Source: Bradyrhizobium guangdongense (GTDB lineage: Bacteria; Pseudomonadota; Alphaproteobacteria; Rhizobiales; Xanthobacteraceae). From it: 64,000 nt of DNA. Made by a program: the position numbers and the translations under genes. The notes beneath the pieces are model-generated. The model was not told the DNA's origin. It searched no databases and was given only the letters and a program-made list of their open reading frames with translations. The stretch covers positions 3,224,001-3,288,000 of the forward strand of contig NZ_CP030051.1 of NCBI RefSeq assembly GCF_004114975.1, written 5' to 3'. Each line of letters starts with the position of its first letter. The stretch's first letter is position 1. This document shows, in pieces, positions 7,501 through 15,960 of the stretch.

Positions 7501-8660
7501 GCACCATCCGCGCAACCGGTCCCGTATCGGAGATCCGCGACCGCTTTGGCTTCTTGCGCCGCTCCTATGCCATGATGGCGAAGGAATTCATTCAGCTCCG
7601 GCGGGACCGGGTCTCGTTCGCGATGATCATTGCGATCCCGGTGATGCAGCTGCTCTTGTTCGGGTATGCCATCAACACCACACCGCACCATCTGCCGAGC
7701 GCGGTGCTGCTGCAGGAGGACTCCGATCTCGCCCGCTCGGTCCTGAAGGCCTTGGAGAATACCGCCTATTTCCGCTTCGTCTATGAAGTGCACGACGTCG
7801 AGGAATTCGACAATCTGCTGAAGTCCGGCAAGGTGCTGTTCGGCGTCGAGATCCCGCGTGGCTTCGAACGGGCGGTGCGCCGCGGCGACAGACCGGCGCT
7901 GCTGGTCGCCGCGGATGCGTCCGATCCGGTCGCCGCCAACTCGGCGCTCGGCTCGCTCGGAATGATCGTGCAGACCGCGCTGCAGCACGATCTCTATATC
8001 GGCGAAGCGCCGGCCCCGCCGTTCGAGATCCGGGCGCATGCGCGCTATAATCCGGCGGCGGAATCGCGGCTCAACATCGTGCCGGGCCTGGTCGGCACCA
8101 TCCTCACCATGACGATGCTGATCTTCACGGCGCTGTCGGTGACGCGTGAGATCGAGCGCGGCACCATGGAGAGCCTGTTGTCGATGCCGATCAAGCCGGT
8201 CGAGGTGATGCTCGGCAAGATCGTTCCCTACATCCTGGTCGGCTTCATCCAGGCTTTCCTGATCGTCAATATCGGCGTGTTCCTGTTCGGCGTGCCGGTG
8301 CTCGGCAATCTGCTGCTGCTGGCCGCTCTTTCGACCCTTTTCATCGCCGCAAACCTCGCGATCGGCTACACGTTCTCCACCATCGCCCAGAACCAACTGC
8401 AGGCGATACAGATGTCGTTCATGTTCTTCCTGCCGAGCCTGCTGTTGTCCGGCTTCATGTTCCCGTTCGCGGGCATGCCGGCCTGGGCGCAATATCTCGG
8501 CGAATGCCTGCCGTTGACGCACTATCTGCGCATCGTGCGTGCCATCATGCTGAAGGGCGCGTCCATGCCGAACCTGCGCTTCGATGCCGCTGCCCTTGCC
8601 ATCCTGATGCTGGTCGCCATGACCGTCGCCGTGACACGCTTCCGCCGCACGCTGGATTGA
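7497..8660 (+). CDS. ABC-2 type exporter permease (YbhS/YbhR-like)
   Basis: 387 aa. One N-terminal membrane helix (about 36-56, MIIAIPVMQLLLFGYAI) is followed by a large periplasmic domain of about 130 residues and five C-terminal helices. The ABC-2 signature VTREIERGTMESLLSMPIKPVEVMLGKI is present near residue 220, and the end AVTRFRRTLD is typical of the family. E. coli has two permeases in this operon; only one is seen here, so it likely works as a homodimer. It overlaps the ATPase gene by 4 bp and closes the tetR operon. Confidence 0.92.
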   Translation: MSTIRATGPVSEIRDRFGFLRRSYAMMAKEFIQLRRDRVSFAMIIAIPVMQLLLFGYAINTTPHHLPSAVLLQEDSDLARSVLKALENTAYFRFVYEVHDVEEFDNLLKSGKVLFGVEIPRGFERAVRRGDRPALLVAADASDPVAANSALGSLGMIVQTALQHDLYIGEAPAPPFEIRAHARYNPAAESRLNIVPGLVGTILTMTMLIFTALSVTREIERGTMESLLSMPIKPVEVMLGKIVPYILVGFIQAFLIVNIGVFLFGVPVLGNLLLLAALSTLFIAANLAIGYTFSTIAQNQLQAIQMSFMFFLPSLLLSGFMFPFAGMPAWAQYLGECLPLTHYLRIVRAIMLKGASMPNLRFDAAALAILMLVAMTVAVTRFRRTLD

Positions 8661-8690
8661 GGCAGACTGCCCCTGAAACGAGGGGGAGAA

Positions 8691-9998
8691 ATGGTCAGCT
8701 TTGCGGACGGGAAAGCCCGGCAGAAGGCCGTCTTGTCGGAGGAGTTCGAGCGCGAGCTGACGCGCGAAGTGCTGCGTACCGAGCTGCTGCGCGTGAAGGC
8801 GCTGATCGCCACCGGCCTGGTCATGATCGTCCTGCTCACCGCAACCTTCGTGGTCGATCCTGCCATCGTGAACCGGATCTGGCACGGGACGGAGGGCATG
8901 ACCCGGGAATACGCCCTCGTGGCAGGTTTCCTGCTGTTCGAGGCGTGGGTTCACGGGCAGATCAAGCGAAACCTCGAGCTCGACCGCGACCTGCCGGTCG
9001 TCAGGCGCTATATCGGCGCAACCATTGAAACCTCGCTGCCGACGCTCATCCTGATCCTGCAGATCCGCAGCATGGGCGCTGGGCCCGCGCTCGGCTTCGT
9101 GTTGCCGCTGGTCTATTTCATCTTCGTCATTCTTTCGACGCTGCGGCTCGACTTCTGGCTGTCCACCTTCACGGGGTTCGTCGCCGGCGCCGAACTTCTG
9201 GCGGTTGCGCTGTACTACAATTCGGCCAGCGACACCGGCGAACCCTTGATCTACTTCCACGCCGTGCGCAGCACCGTCATCCTGGTCTGCGGCGTGCTGG
9301 CGGGCTCGGTCGGCGCGCAATTGCGTCGGCAATTTGCCGCGAGCATCGCGGCGGCCACCGCACGCGATCGGGTGACAAATCTGTTCGGCCAGCACGTCTC
9401 GCCGCAGGTGGTCGAGCGGCTGATGGCCGAGGGCACCAGCGTTGCCGGCGATCTCCGCCGTGTCGCCGTGATGTTCGTCGATTTCCGCGGCTTCACGGCA
9501 GGCGCCCAGACGCGCACGCCGCAGGAGGTAGTGGATAGGCTCGACGGCGCCTTCGCGGTGCTGGTCGACATCCTCGACCGTCATGGCGGCATCGTGAACA
9601 AGTTTCTCGGGGACGGCTTCCTGGCGCTGTTCGGCGCGCCGCTCGAAGCCTCCGATGCCGCCCATCGCGCGGTCGCTGCCGGCCGCGACATGCTGACGGC
9701 GATGGATCACATCAACGCGCAGACGAGCTGGCCGCTGCGGATCGGCATCGGCGTCCATTTCGGCGAGGTCGTCGCCGGCAATATCGGCTCGCCGCGACGC
9801 AAGGAGTACACGGTCATCGGCGACACCGTGAACTTCGCCTCGCGCCTGGAAGCGTTGAACAAGGAGTTCGGCTCCCAGCTCCTCATCTCCGCGTCCGTGC
9901 GCGAGGCGCTCGGCGATGACGTTGGGGATGCGGTCGCGCTCGGCGAGGTCACCGTGCGCGGTTACGAGCAGCCGGTTGCCGTGTTTCAACTGGGATGA
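8691..9998 (+). CDS. Class III adenylate/guanylate cyclase with six-helix membrane sensor
   Basis: 435 aa, with GGGGGAGAA ahead of the ATG. About six hydrophobic helices (residues roughly 37-225) form a membrane input module, followed by a linker (GQHVSPQVVERLMAEG) and the catalytic domain. Metal-binding aspartates are visible in VMFVDFRGFT and in KFLGDGFLALFG, and the substrate-side motif GDTVNFASRLEALN is intact, so the enzyme should be active, most likely making cAMP. Rhizobial genomes carry many such cyclases. It lies 30 bp after the export operon and could be co-transcribed, though its function looks separate. Confidence 0.92.
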   Translation: MVSFADGKARQKAVLSEEFERELTREVLRTELLRVKALIATGLVMIVLLTATFVVDPAIVNRIWHGTEGMTREYALVAGFLLFEAWVHGQIKRNLELDRDLPVVRRYIGATIETSLPTLILILQIRSMGAGPALGFVLPLVYFIFVILSTLRLDFWLSTFTGFVAGAELLAVALYYNSASDTGEPLIYFHAVRSTVILVCGVLAGSVGAQLRRQFAASIAAATARDRVTNLFGQHVSPQVVERLMAEGTSVAGDLRRVAVMFVDFRGFTAGAQTRTPQEVVDRLDGAFAVLVDILDRHGGIVNKFLGDGFLALFGAPLEASDAAHRAVAAGRDMLTAMDHINAQTSWPLRIGIGVHFGEVVAGNIGSPRRKEYTVIGDTVNFASRLEALNKEFGSQLLISASVREALGDDVGDAVALGEVTVRGYEQPVAVFQLG

Positions 9999-10112
9999 GG
10001 GGACTGCTCGCGTTTCTTTGAAGGCGGGCGCTGAAATATCTCCGCGCGCTCTCCGCTCCTGCATTCAGGACGCCGAACTCCTCGGCTTCCTGATGTCACG
10101 CGGAGAAAACCC

Positions 10113-10310
10113 ATGACCCGATTGACCCTTGTTTCGGCCTTGATCGCCGCTTCCGTCTATCAAAGCCAGTCGGCTGCCGCGCGCGACGTTGCGCCTGCGC
10201 GCCGCGCTGCAGTTCATACGACCGCGGATTGCGTCAGGGCACCGGCAGAGGGCGCCTATGCCTCGGCGCCCTACAAGGAGCCGCCCTGCATGCCGAAGAC
10301 CACGAACTGA
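10113..10310 (+). CDS. Small exported protein of unknown function
   Basis: 65 aa, with CGGAGAA 5 bp before the ATG. The first 23 residues or so form a signal peptide (MTRLTLVSALIAASVYQSQSAAA, cleavage likely after AAA). The mature part is about 40 residues, basic at first and then Pro- and Ala-rich, with two cysteines (DCVRAPAEG and PPCMPKTTN) that could form one disulfide. I recognise no domain. A strong stem-loop follows the stop codon, supporting a real independent gene between the cyclase and the gntR cassette. Confidence 0.6.
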   Translation: MTRLTLVSALIAASVYQSQSAAARDVAPARRAAVHTTADCVRAPAEGAYASAPYKEPPCMPKTTN

Positions 10311-10323
10311 CTCTTGCGATGAG

Positions 10324-10366
10324 GCGAGGCCGGGCTGGCGGAGACGGTCAGTCCGGCCTCGCTTTC
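10324..10366 (+). terminator. Stem-loop terminator after the small exported protein
   Basis: GCGAGGCCGG (10324-10333) pairs with CCGGCCTCGC (10353-10362), and the stem can be extended inward by a G-T wobble and two further pairs. It is followed by a short TTT. It lies about 14 bp past the stop codon. The T-run is short, so termination may be partial. Confidence 0.5.
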
Positions 10367-10393
10367 CGTTCGATGGAGGTATTATAGTAGCGC

Positions 10394-10427
10394 TTGACTC
10401 CGGATTCATCCAGTCATCTATATGACT
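10394..10427 (+). promoter_or_regulatory. gntR promoter with dyad operator
   Basis: A -35-like TTGACT (10394-10399) is followed 18-19 bp later by CTATAT/TATATG, matching the rhizobial -10. The perfect dyad AGTCAT-CTAT-ATGACT (10412-10427) overlaps that -10, and TATATGA is repeated just downstream. This is a good GntR-type autoregulatory site. The predicted +1 falls at the ATG at 10430. Confidence 0.6.
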
Positions 10428-10429
10428 AT

Positions 10430-11161
10430 ATGAATTCAGCCTCTCGCGACGACCGCCTGCCACGCTACCAGCGCCTGCGCGACGACCTCGCCGCGCGGAT
10501 CAATCGCAATGAATGGCGCCCGGGCGAGCCGATCCCCTCGGAAGCCGAGCTCGGCGCCCATTACGGCGTCGCGATCGGCACCGTGCGCAAGGCGATCGAC
10601 CAGCTCGTTGCCGACGCCGTGCTGGAGCGTCAGCAGGGCCGCGGCACTTTCGTGCGCCGGGCGCGCTTCAATTCGTCACTGTTCCGGTTCTTCCGCTTCC
10701 AGTCCGAGAGCGGCGAGCGGCGCGTGCCAAAGAGCCGTATCCTCAGGCGCAAGAGCGTCAGCGCGACGTCGGCCGTGGCCTCGGCGCTGCGCATTCCGGT
10801 CGGCGAGCCCGTCATCAGCCTGTCGCGCCTGCGCTTGATCGACGATGTGCCGTTGCTGGCCGAAGAGATCTGGCTGCAGCAATCGCGCTTCGCAAAGATT
10901 CTCGAGATCGACACCGCCGAGTTCGGCGACTTGCTGTATCCGCTCTACGAGGAGCGCTGCGGCGAGGTGGTCGTCTCCGCGGAAGAAATCCTGACGGTGG
11001 AGACTGCGAACGAGATGCAGGCGCGGCTATTGCGGCTCGAGGCTCATGCACCGCTGATCGTGATCGAGCGCCTTGCGTTCGATCTGGAGCGGCAGCCGAT
11101 CGAATGGCGCCGCTCGCGCGGGCCGGCGGATCGCTTCCGCTATCACGCCGAGATCAGGTGA
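10430..11161 (+). CDS. GntR family regulator, HutC subfamily (UTRA ligand domain)
   Basis: 243 aa from the ATG at 10430; a TTG at 10394 would add 12 residues but lies in the promoter. The N-terminal winged helix is typical: PRYQRLRDDLAARINRNEWRPGEPIPSEAELGAHYGVAIGTVRKAIDQLVADAVLERQQGRGTFV in outline. From about residue 95 a UTRA domain follows (ALRIPVGEPVISLSRLRLIDD, then a C-terminal DRFRYHAEIR). It is followed 49 bp later by an MFS transporter and then an amidohydrolase, so it probably senses the substrate of that cassette. No Shine-Dalgarno is visible. Confidence 0.9.
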   Translation: MNSASRDDRLPRYQRLRDDLAARINRNEWRPGEPIPSEAELGAHYGVAIGTVRKAIDQLVADAVLERQQGRGTFVRRARFNSSLFRFFRFQSESGERRVPKSRILRRKSVSATSAVASALRIPVGEPVISLSRLRLIDDVPLLAEEIWLQQSRFAKILEIDTAEFGDLLYPLYEERCGEVVVSAEEILTVETANEMQARLLRLEAHAPLIVIERLAFDLERQPIEWRRSRGPADRFRYHAEIR

Positions 11162-11210
11162 GCGCGACTTTCAACGACGTCAAACAATAACGCGTACAGG
11201 GGTAGGAAAC

Positions 11211-12455
11211 ATGTCGAACTGGTACAGTGAGAGCTCGCCGCTGGAGCGGCGGACGTTCTGGGCAAGCTTTGGCGGCTGGGCGCTGGATGCGCTCGACGTC
11301 CAGATGTTCGGTCTTGCCATCCCTGCGCTGATCGCGGCCTTCGGCATCAGCAAGGCCGATGCGGGCCTGCTCGGCTCGGTTACGCTGTTCTTCGGCGCGT
11401 TCGGCGGCTGGCTCGGTGGTGCGCTCGGCGACCGCTTTGGCCGCGTCAAGGCGCTCCAGATCACGGTGGCCACATTCGCACTCGCGACTTTCGCCTGCGC
11501 ATTCGCGATGAGCTACACCCAGCTTCTGGTGCTCAAGGCCATCCAAGGCATCGGCTTCGGCGCCGAATGGGCCTGCGGCGCGGTGCTGATGGCCGAGATC
11601 ATCCGCCCCCAACATCGCGGCAAGGCGCTCGGCTCGGTGCAGAGCGCCTGGGCGGTCGGCTGGGGCGCCGCGGTGCTGCTGTCGGCGCTGGTGTTCACCT
11701 ATGCGCCGGCGGATCTCGGCTGGCGGATCCTGTTTGCGATCGGGCTGCTGCCGGCGCTGCTCATCATTTTCATCCGCCGTGGCTTGAAGGAGCCGCCGCG
11801 CGCGATTGCTAGGGAAGCCGAGGCGCCGTTCCTCGCCACGCTGTCCGGCATTTTCCATCGCGACGTGCTGCGCTCGACCTTGGTCGGCGGACTCTTCGGC
11901 ATCGGCGCGCATGGCGGTTATGCCGCGCTGACGACGTTCCTGCCGACCTTCTTGCGGGAGGTGCGGCACCTCTCGGTGCTCGGCTCCAGCTTCTACCTTG
12001 CCGTCATCATCGTCGCCTTCTTCTGCGGCTGCGTCGCGAGCGGTTTCATCAGCGACCGGGTCGGGCGCAGGGCCAATGTCGCGTTCTTTGCCGCCGCATG
12101 CATCGCCACCGTGCTGGTCTATATCTTCGTACCCCTGACCAATGGCCAGATGCTGGTACTCGGATTTCCGCTCGGCTTCTTCTCGGCCGGAATCCCCGCG
12201 AGCATGGCGGCGCTGTTCAGCGAGCTCTATCCGGCCGGCGTGCGCGGCACCGGTGTGGGCTTCTGCTACAATTTCGGCCGCGTCGTCTCCGCCGCATTTC
12301 CCTTCCTGGTCGGCTTTCTCAGCGACCGCATCGGCCTCGGGCCCGCGATCGGCATCGATGCGGCGTTTGCCTATTCGCTGGTGCTGATCGCGGTGCTGCT
12401 GCTGCCGGAAACCCGCGGCAAGGTGTTCGAGCAGACGGCGGCAACCCACGCCTGA
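11211..12455 (+). CDS. MFS transporter, probable organic/aromatic acid:H+ symporter
   Basis: 414 aa from the ATG at 11211 with GTAGGAAAC upstream; an open frame continues upstream into gntR but has no ribosome site. Twelve helices are visible. The loop 2-3 signature GGALGDRFGRVKAL and its repeat SDRVGRRANVAF are present, and the acid-symporter feature GWALDALDVQMFGLAIP in helix 1 is clear, as in the AAHS and sialate groups. It lies between gntR and a LigI-like amidohydrolase, so uptake of an aromatic or lactone acid is the natural inference, though the substrate is not shown. Confidence 0.88.
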   Translation: MSNWYSESSPLERRTFWASFGGWALDALDVQMFGLAIPALIAAFGISKADAGLLGSVTLFFGAFGGWLGGALGDRFGRVKALQITVATFALATFACAFAMSYTQLLVLKAIQGIGFGAEWACGAVLMAEIIRPQHRGKALGSVQSAWAVGWGAAVLLSALVFTYAPADLGWRILFAIGLLPALLIIFIRRGLKEPPRAIAREAEAPFLATLSGIFHRDVLRSTLVGGLFGIGAHGGYAALTTFLPTFLREVRHLSVLGSSFYLAVIIVAFFCGCVASGFISDRVGRRANVAFFAAACIATVLVYIFVPLTNGQMLVLGFPLGFFSAGIPASMAALFSELYPAGVRGTGVGFCYNFGRVVSAAFPFLVGFLSDRIGLGPAIGIDAAFAYSLVLIAVLLLPETRGKVFEQTAATHA

Positions 12456-12477
12456 CTGTAAATGAGGAACAACGACC

Positions 12478-13371
12478 ATGACACTGCCCCAGCGCGGCCT
12501 GACGCGCCGACAATTTGGTGCGGGTCTCGCATCGCTGGTAACTCTGGTCGCGACCACAGCCAGGAGTGAGGCGGCCTTGCCCGAGATCGACACCCATGCC
12601 CACGTCTTTCATCGCGGATTGAAACTCGCGCCGGGCCGGCGCTATGCGCCCGATTACGACGCGCCGCTGTCGCTCTATCTCGAGCAGCTCGACCGCAACG
12701 GCATGACCAATGGCGTGCTGGTGCAGCCGAGCTTTCTCGGTACCGAGAATTCCTATCTCGTCGACTGCCTGAAACAGACGGGCGGGCGCCTGCGCGGCAT
12801 TGCGGTCGTCGATCCCGCCGTCTCCGCAGACGAACTGCGTGCGCTCGATCGCGCCGGCGTGGCCGGCATTCGTCTTAATCTCGTCGGCCAGCCGTTGCCG
12901 GACCTTGCGGCGAGCGAATGGAAGAGGCTGCTCGCCAATGTGAAGGCGATGGGCTGGCAAGTCGAGATCCAGCGCAACGCCGCTGATCTCGCTGTGCTCG
13001 TGCCGCAATTGCTTGATCGCGGCGTCCCGGTCGTGCTCGATCACTACGCGTTGCCGGATCCAAAGCTCGGCGTCACCGATCCCGGATTTCAGTCGGTGCT
13101 GAAATTCGGTGCGACGCGGAACGTATGGGTCAAGATCTCGGCGCCTTATCGCAACGGTCCGTCCGCCCAGAGCTTTGCCAGGCAAGCCTATCCGCTCCTG
13201 CGCTGTGCCTACGGCCTCGATCGGCTGCTCTGGGGCAGCGACTGGCCGCACACGCAGTTCGAGGCGACGCAGACCTACGCGAAGAACCGGCAATTTCTCG
13301 ACACGCTCATCGCCGATGCGCGCGAGCGCGCGCAACTGCTGGCCTCGCCGCGGCCACTCTTCCGCTTCTGA
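12478..13371 (+). CDS. Amidohydrolase family protein with Tat signal (2-pyrone-4,6-dicarboxylate lactonase-like)
   Basis: 297 aa. A twin-arginine signal (LTRRQFGAGLASLVTLVATTARSEA) implies folded export to the periplasm. The rest is a TIM-barrel amidohydrolase: metal-binding DTHAHVF at the first strand, the LigI-like segment APGRRYAPDYDAPL, VLVQPSFLGTENSYL, and the final catalytic WGSDWPHT. LigI hydrolyses 2-pyrone-4,6-dicarboxylate in lignin-aromatic breakdown, but LigI itself is cytoplasmic, so this is a related enzyme acting outside. It follows the MFS gene by 22 bp in the same operon, which suggests hydrolysis outside and uptake of the product. Confidence 0.85.
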   Translation: MTLPQRGLTRRQFGAGLASLVTLVATTARSEAALPEIDTHAHVFHRGLKLAPGRRYAPDYDAPLSLYLEQLDRNGMTNGVLVQPSFLGTENSYLVDCLKQTGGRLRGIAVVDPAVSADELRALDRAGVAGIRLNLVGQPLPDLAASEWKRLLANVKAMGWQVEIQRNAADLAVLVPQLLDRGVPVVLDHYALPDPKLGVTDPGFQSVLKFGATRNVWVKISAPYRNGPSAQSFARQAYPLLRCAYGLDRLLWGSDWPHTQFEATQTYAKNRQFLDTLIADARERAQLLASPRPLFRF

Positions 13372-13490
13372 CGCGCTTTGATGATTGCTCCGATTGCACC
13401 GAATTTTGGGGCATGACGGGCGATGTTGCGCACCTGTAGAGTGCTGCGCGAAGCGGCCGGTCGCGGCCGCCATTTGCGTGAGGAAATGCC

Positions 13491-14405
13491 ATGCAGCGCC
13501 GCTATGTCACCGTCGACGTGTTCACCGACCGAGCCTTCGGCGGCAACCAGCTCGCCGTGGTGCTCGACGCTGCAGGCCTGTCCACCCAGCAGATGCAGGC
13601 GATCGCGACCGAGTTCAACTATTCCGAGACGACCTTCGTGCTGCCGCCGCGCGACAAGGCGAACGACGCCGAGGTGCGCATCTTCACGCCGGTGCTGGAG
13701 ATCGCCTTTGCCGGCCATCCCAATGTCGGCACCGCCTTCGTGCTGGCCTCGATGATGAAGGAGCCGAAGCCGCGCCTCTCGTTCGAGGAGAAGGCGGGCC
13801 TCGTGCCTGTTGATATCGTGCGAGAGCAGGGAAGGGTGATCAGAACCGAGCTCACCGCACCGCAGCCGCTTGCGCGGTATGCTCCGCTGTCACCGGCTGA
13901 AGCCGCGAGCTGCATCTCGCTCGATGCAGACGACATCAAGACCGACAACCACGCGCCTCACGTCGTCACCGTCGGAAATGCGTTCCTGGTGATGGAGCTG
14001 CATTCGCGCGAGGCGCTGAAGCGCGCGCGGCCCGACGCTGCGGCCTACGGCAAGCTCTTGCCGCGCGACGGTGCCCGCTCCGTGTGGTTCTATACCCGCG
14101 ACGTGCCCGCGGCGGAAGCGCCGTGCGATCGGCAGGCGCGCATGTTCATGCGCGGTGCTAGCGGCATCAACGAGGATCCCGCAACCGGCAGCGCCACGGT
14201 CGCAGCCGCCGCGCTGTTCGCCGATCTGGATCCGATCAGCGACGGCGAATTGAAACTCACAGTCGGCCAGGGCTTCGACATGGGCCGGCCCAGCATCCTC
14301 CAGACCCGCGTCGTCAAGCAGGATGGCAAGATCGTCTCCGCGCATGTCGGCGGTGCCAGCGTGCAGATGATGGAGGGGACGTTCAGGCTGGCGGGGCAGG
14401 GGTAG
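13491..14405 (+). CDS. PhzF family isomerase/epimerase-like protein
   Basis: 304 aa. The start MQRRYVTVDVFTDRAFGGNQLAVVLDA, the catalytic glutamate in NYSETTFVLPP (about residue 46), the FAGHPNVGTAFVL motif and the mirror-image second half with GINEDPATGSATVAAAALF are all typical of PhzF and diaminopimelate-epimerase-fold enzymes. Members isomerise small unsaturated acids, but most, including this one, have no known substrate. It starts 119 bp after the amidohydrolase, so co-transcription is possible but not evident. A palindromic repeat starts 11 bp past its stop. Confidence 0.92.
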   Translation: MQRRYVTVDVFTDRAFGGNQLAVVLDAAGLSTQQMQAIATEFNYSETTFVLPPRDKANDAEVRIFTPVLEIAFAGHPNVGTAFVLASMMKEPKPRLSFEEKAGLVPVDIVREQGRVIRTELTAPQPLARYAPLSPAEAASCISLDADDIKTDNHAPHVVTVGNAFLVMELHSREALKRARPDAAAYGKLLPRDGARSVWFYTRDVPAAEAPCDRQARMFMRGASGINEDPATGSATVAAAALFADLDPISDGELKLTVGQGFDMGRPSILQTRVVKQDGKIVSAHVGGASVQMMEGTFRLAGQG

Positions 14406-14416
14406 ATGCTCTTTCC

Positions 14417-14538
14417 CCGTCATCCTGAGGTGCGAGCCCTTGCGAGCCTCGAAGGATGCACGGCCGAAATGTCGCGGCGTCAGTGTGACGCCGTCGTCCT
14501 TCGAGGGCCGCTGAAGAAGCGGCCACTCAGGATGACGG
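14417..14538. repeat. Composite palindromic repeat, family C
   Basis: CCGTCATCCTGAGG (14417-14430) is inverted as CTCAGGATGACGG (ending 14538), and inside this CCTCGAAGGATG pairs with GTCCTTCGAGG. The whole 122 bp can fold as a long cruciform. It lies between the converging phzF-like and DUF488 genes and may also serve as a bidirectional transcription end. Only one copy is seen in this window. Confidence 0.7.
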
Positions 14539-14583
14539 CTACGGATAAAGTCGTCGTCTCGTCTTCTCCCGCGACAACGGCAG

Positions 14584-15045
14584 CTAGACCTGCCGTCCCG
14601 CCAAATTCGTCACCGCCACGCCGTCGCGCTCCTCGATGATCTCCGCGATCATCTGCCGGTGGCAATGGGTGTGGTCGCGCTCGTAGCAGAGCAGGCAGAC
14701 GGGGCCGGCTTTCTTCACCAGTGCCGAGAGCTCGTCCATCTGTTCGCGCGCTTCAGGCGTCTTCAAATGCTTTGAGAAGACCTTCTCCAGCACATCGTAT
14801 TGGCCGCTGCGGGCCGCGAGCCGACCTTCCTTGGGAGTGCCGAGGCCAGCGAGATGAACATAGGCGATGCCGCGCTCATCGAGCCCTGCAGCGAGTTGCT
14901 TCTTGGAAAAGCCCGGCCGCCGCGAGGACGTCACCGCCCGCACGTCGACCACGAGCTTGACGCCGGCCTGCTCCAGTTCGTCCAGCACGGCCTTGGGCGG
15001 CGTCTGCTCATAGCCGATGGTGAAAAGCTTCTTCGCCTTGGCCAT
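14584..15045 (-). CDS. DUF488 family protein
   Basis: 153 aa. It starts with KLFTIGYEQTPPKAVLDELEQAGV and includes VDVRAVTSSRRPGFSKKQLAAGL, YVHLAGLGTP and a C-terminal CLLCYERDHTHCHRQMIAEII, all diagnostic of DUF488. The CxxC plus histidine-rich ending looks like a metal or redox site. Function is unknown for the family. It lies 8 bp after a DUF72 gene on the same strand, a pairing seen in other bacteria, so the two probably act in one process. Confidence 0.9.
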   Translation of the reverse strand: MAKAKKLFTIGYEQTPPKAVLDELEQAGVKLVVDVRAVTSSRRPGFSKKQLAAGLDERGIAYVHLAGLGTPKEGRLAARSGQYDVLEKVFSKHLKTPEAREQMDELSALVKKAGPVCLLCYERDHTHCHRQMIAEIIEERDGVAVTNLAGRQV

Positions 15046-15053
15046 CGACTTCC

Positions 15054-15890
15054 TCAGCTCACCCGCGCGATCAGTTCCATGGCGCCGTGCGGCGCGCGCA
15101 CCTTGCCCTCGTGAATGACATAGGCGAACACGTCGCGCGGTTCTTTCTTCGGCTTGCTCTTGTCAACTTTCGGCAGGTCGTCGGGTTCGCCGCCCGCGGC
15201 CCAGGCCTTGAAACGCTCGGCCCAGGCATCCAGCTGCTTCGGTGGATAGCAGGTCTTGATCTCGTCATTGCCCTTCTGCAAGCGCGCATAGACAAAATCG
15301 CCGGCGACATCGGCGATGGCAGGATATTTGCCGTGCTCGGCGAACACCACGGGCGTTTCGAACTCGCGGATCAACGCGACGAAATCAGGCGTGCAGAAGC
15401 TGTCGTGCCGCACTTCCACGACATGGCGCAACGCGCGGCCCTCGAGTTTGCGCGGCAGCAGCTCGAGGAACTTGCGGAAATCGGCGCCGTCGAATTTCTT
15501 GGTCGGCGCGAACTGCCACAACACGGGCCCGAGATGATCGCCGAGTTCCAGCACGCCGGAATCATAGAACCGCTTGATGGAATCGCCGGCCTCGGCGAGC
15601 ACGCGGCGGTTGGTGGCAAAGCGCGGTCCCTTCACCGAGAACACAAAACCATCAGGCACTTCGCTTGCCCATTTGCGAAAGCTCTCCGGCTTCTGCGAGC
15701 CGTAATAGGTGCCGTTGATCTCGATCGAGGTCAGCTTCGAGGCCGCGTAGGACAGTTCTTTCGCCTGCGTCAGCTTCTCCGGGTAGAACACGCCGCGCCA
15801 GGGCTCGAAGGTCCAGCCGCCGATGCCGATGAAGATGTTGCCGGATTTTTTGGACACGGTTTTTGTTTTGGCCACGGGAGGATCTCGCAT
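15054..15890 (-). CDS. DUF72 family protein (YecE-like)
   Basis: 278 aa. It has the typical TIM-barrel-like DUF72 pattern: IFIGIGGWTFEPWRGVFYPE, TSIEINGTYYGSQKPESFRKWA, FVFSVKGPRFATNRR, LGPVLWQFAPTKKF, VVEVRHDSF and the C-terminal segment DVFAYVIHEGKVRAPHGAMEL. The ATG at 15890 gives a start MRDPPVAKTK; a GTG at residue 6 is also possible, and neither has a strong ribosome site. It is first of a two-gene unit with the DUF488 gene. Biochemical role unknown. Confidence 0.88.
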   Translation of the reverse strand: MRDPPVAKTKTVSKKSGNIFIGIGGWTFEPWRGVFYPEKLTQAKELSYAASKLTSIEINGTYYGSQKPESFRKWASEVPDGFVFSVKGPRFATNRRVLAEAGDSIKRFYDSGVLELGDHLGPVLWQFAPTKKFDGADFRKFLELLPRKLEGRALRHVVEVRHDSFCTPDFVALIREFETPVVFAEHGKYPAIADVAGDFVYARLQKGNDEIKTCYPPKQLDAWAERFKAWAAGGEPDDLPKVDKSKPKKEPRDVFAYVIHEGKVRAPHGAMELIARVS

Positions 15891-15960
15891 CGACGGGAAG
15901 GGGAAGGCGGCATCCTAGTCAAACCGGATGTGATTGGCCAGTTGCGACGACCCTGAACCA

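Noticed and set aside
7263..10064. Very long minus-strand open frame (933 codons)
   Set aside because: It is antisense to the ABC permease and adenylate cyclase genes, whose motifs are intact, and its translation is Arg/His/Gln-rich with no domain, as expected of a GC-rich shadow frame.
11154..12593. Minus-strand open frame of 479 codons
   Set aside because: It is antisense to the MFS transporter gene, with Arg/Gln/Glu/His-rich shadow composition.
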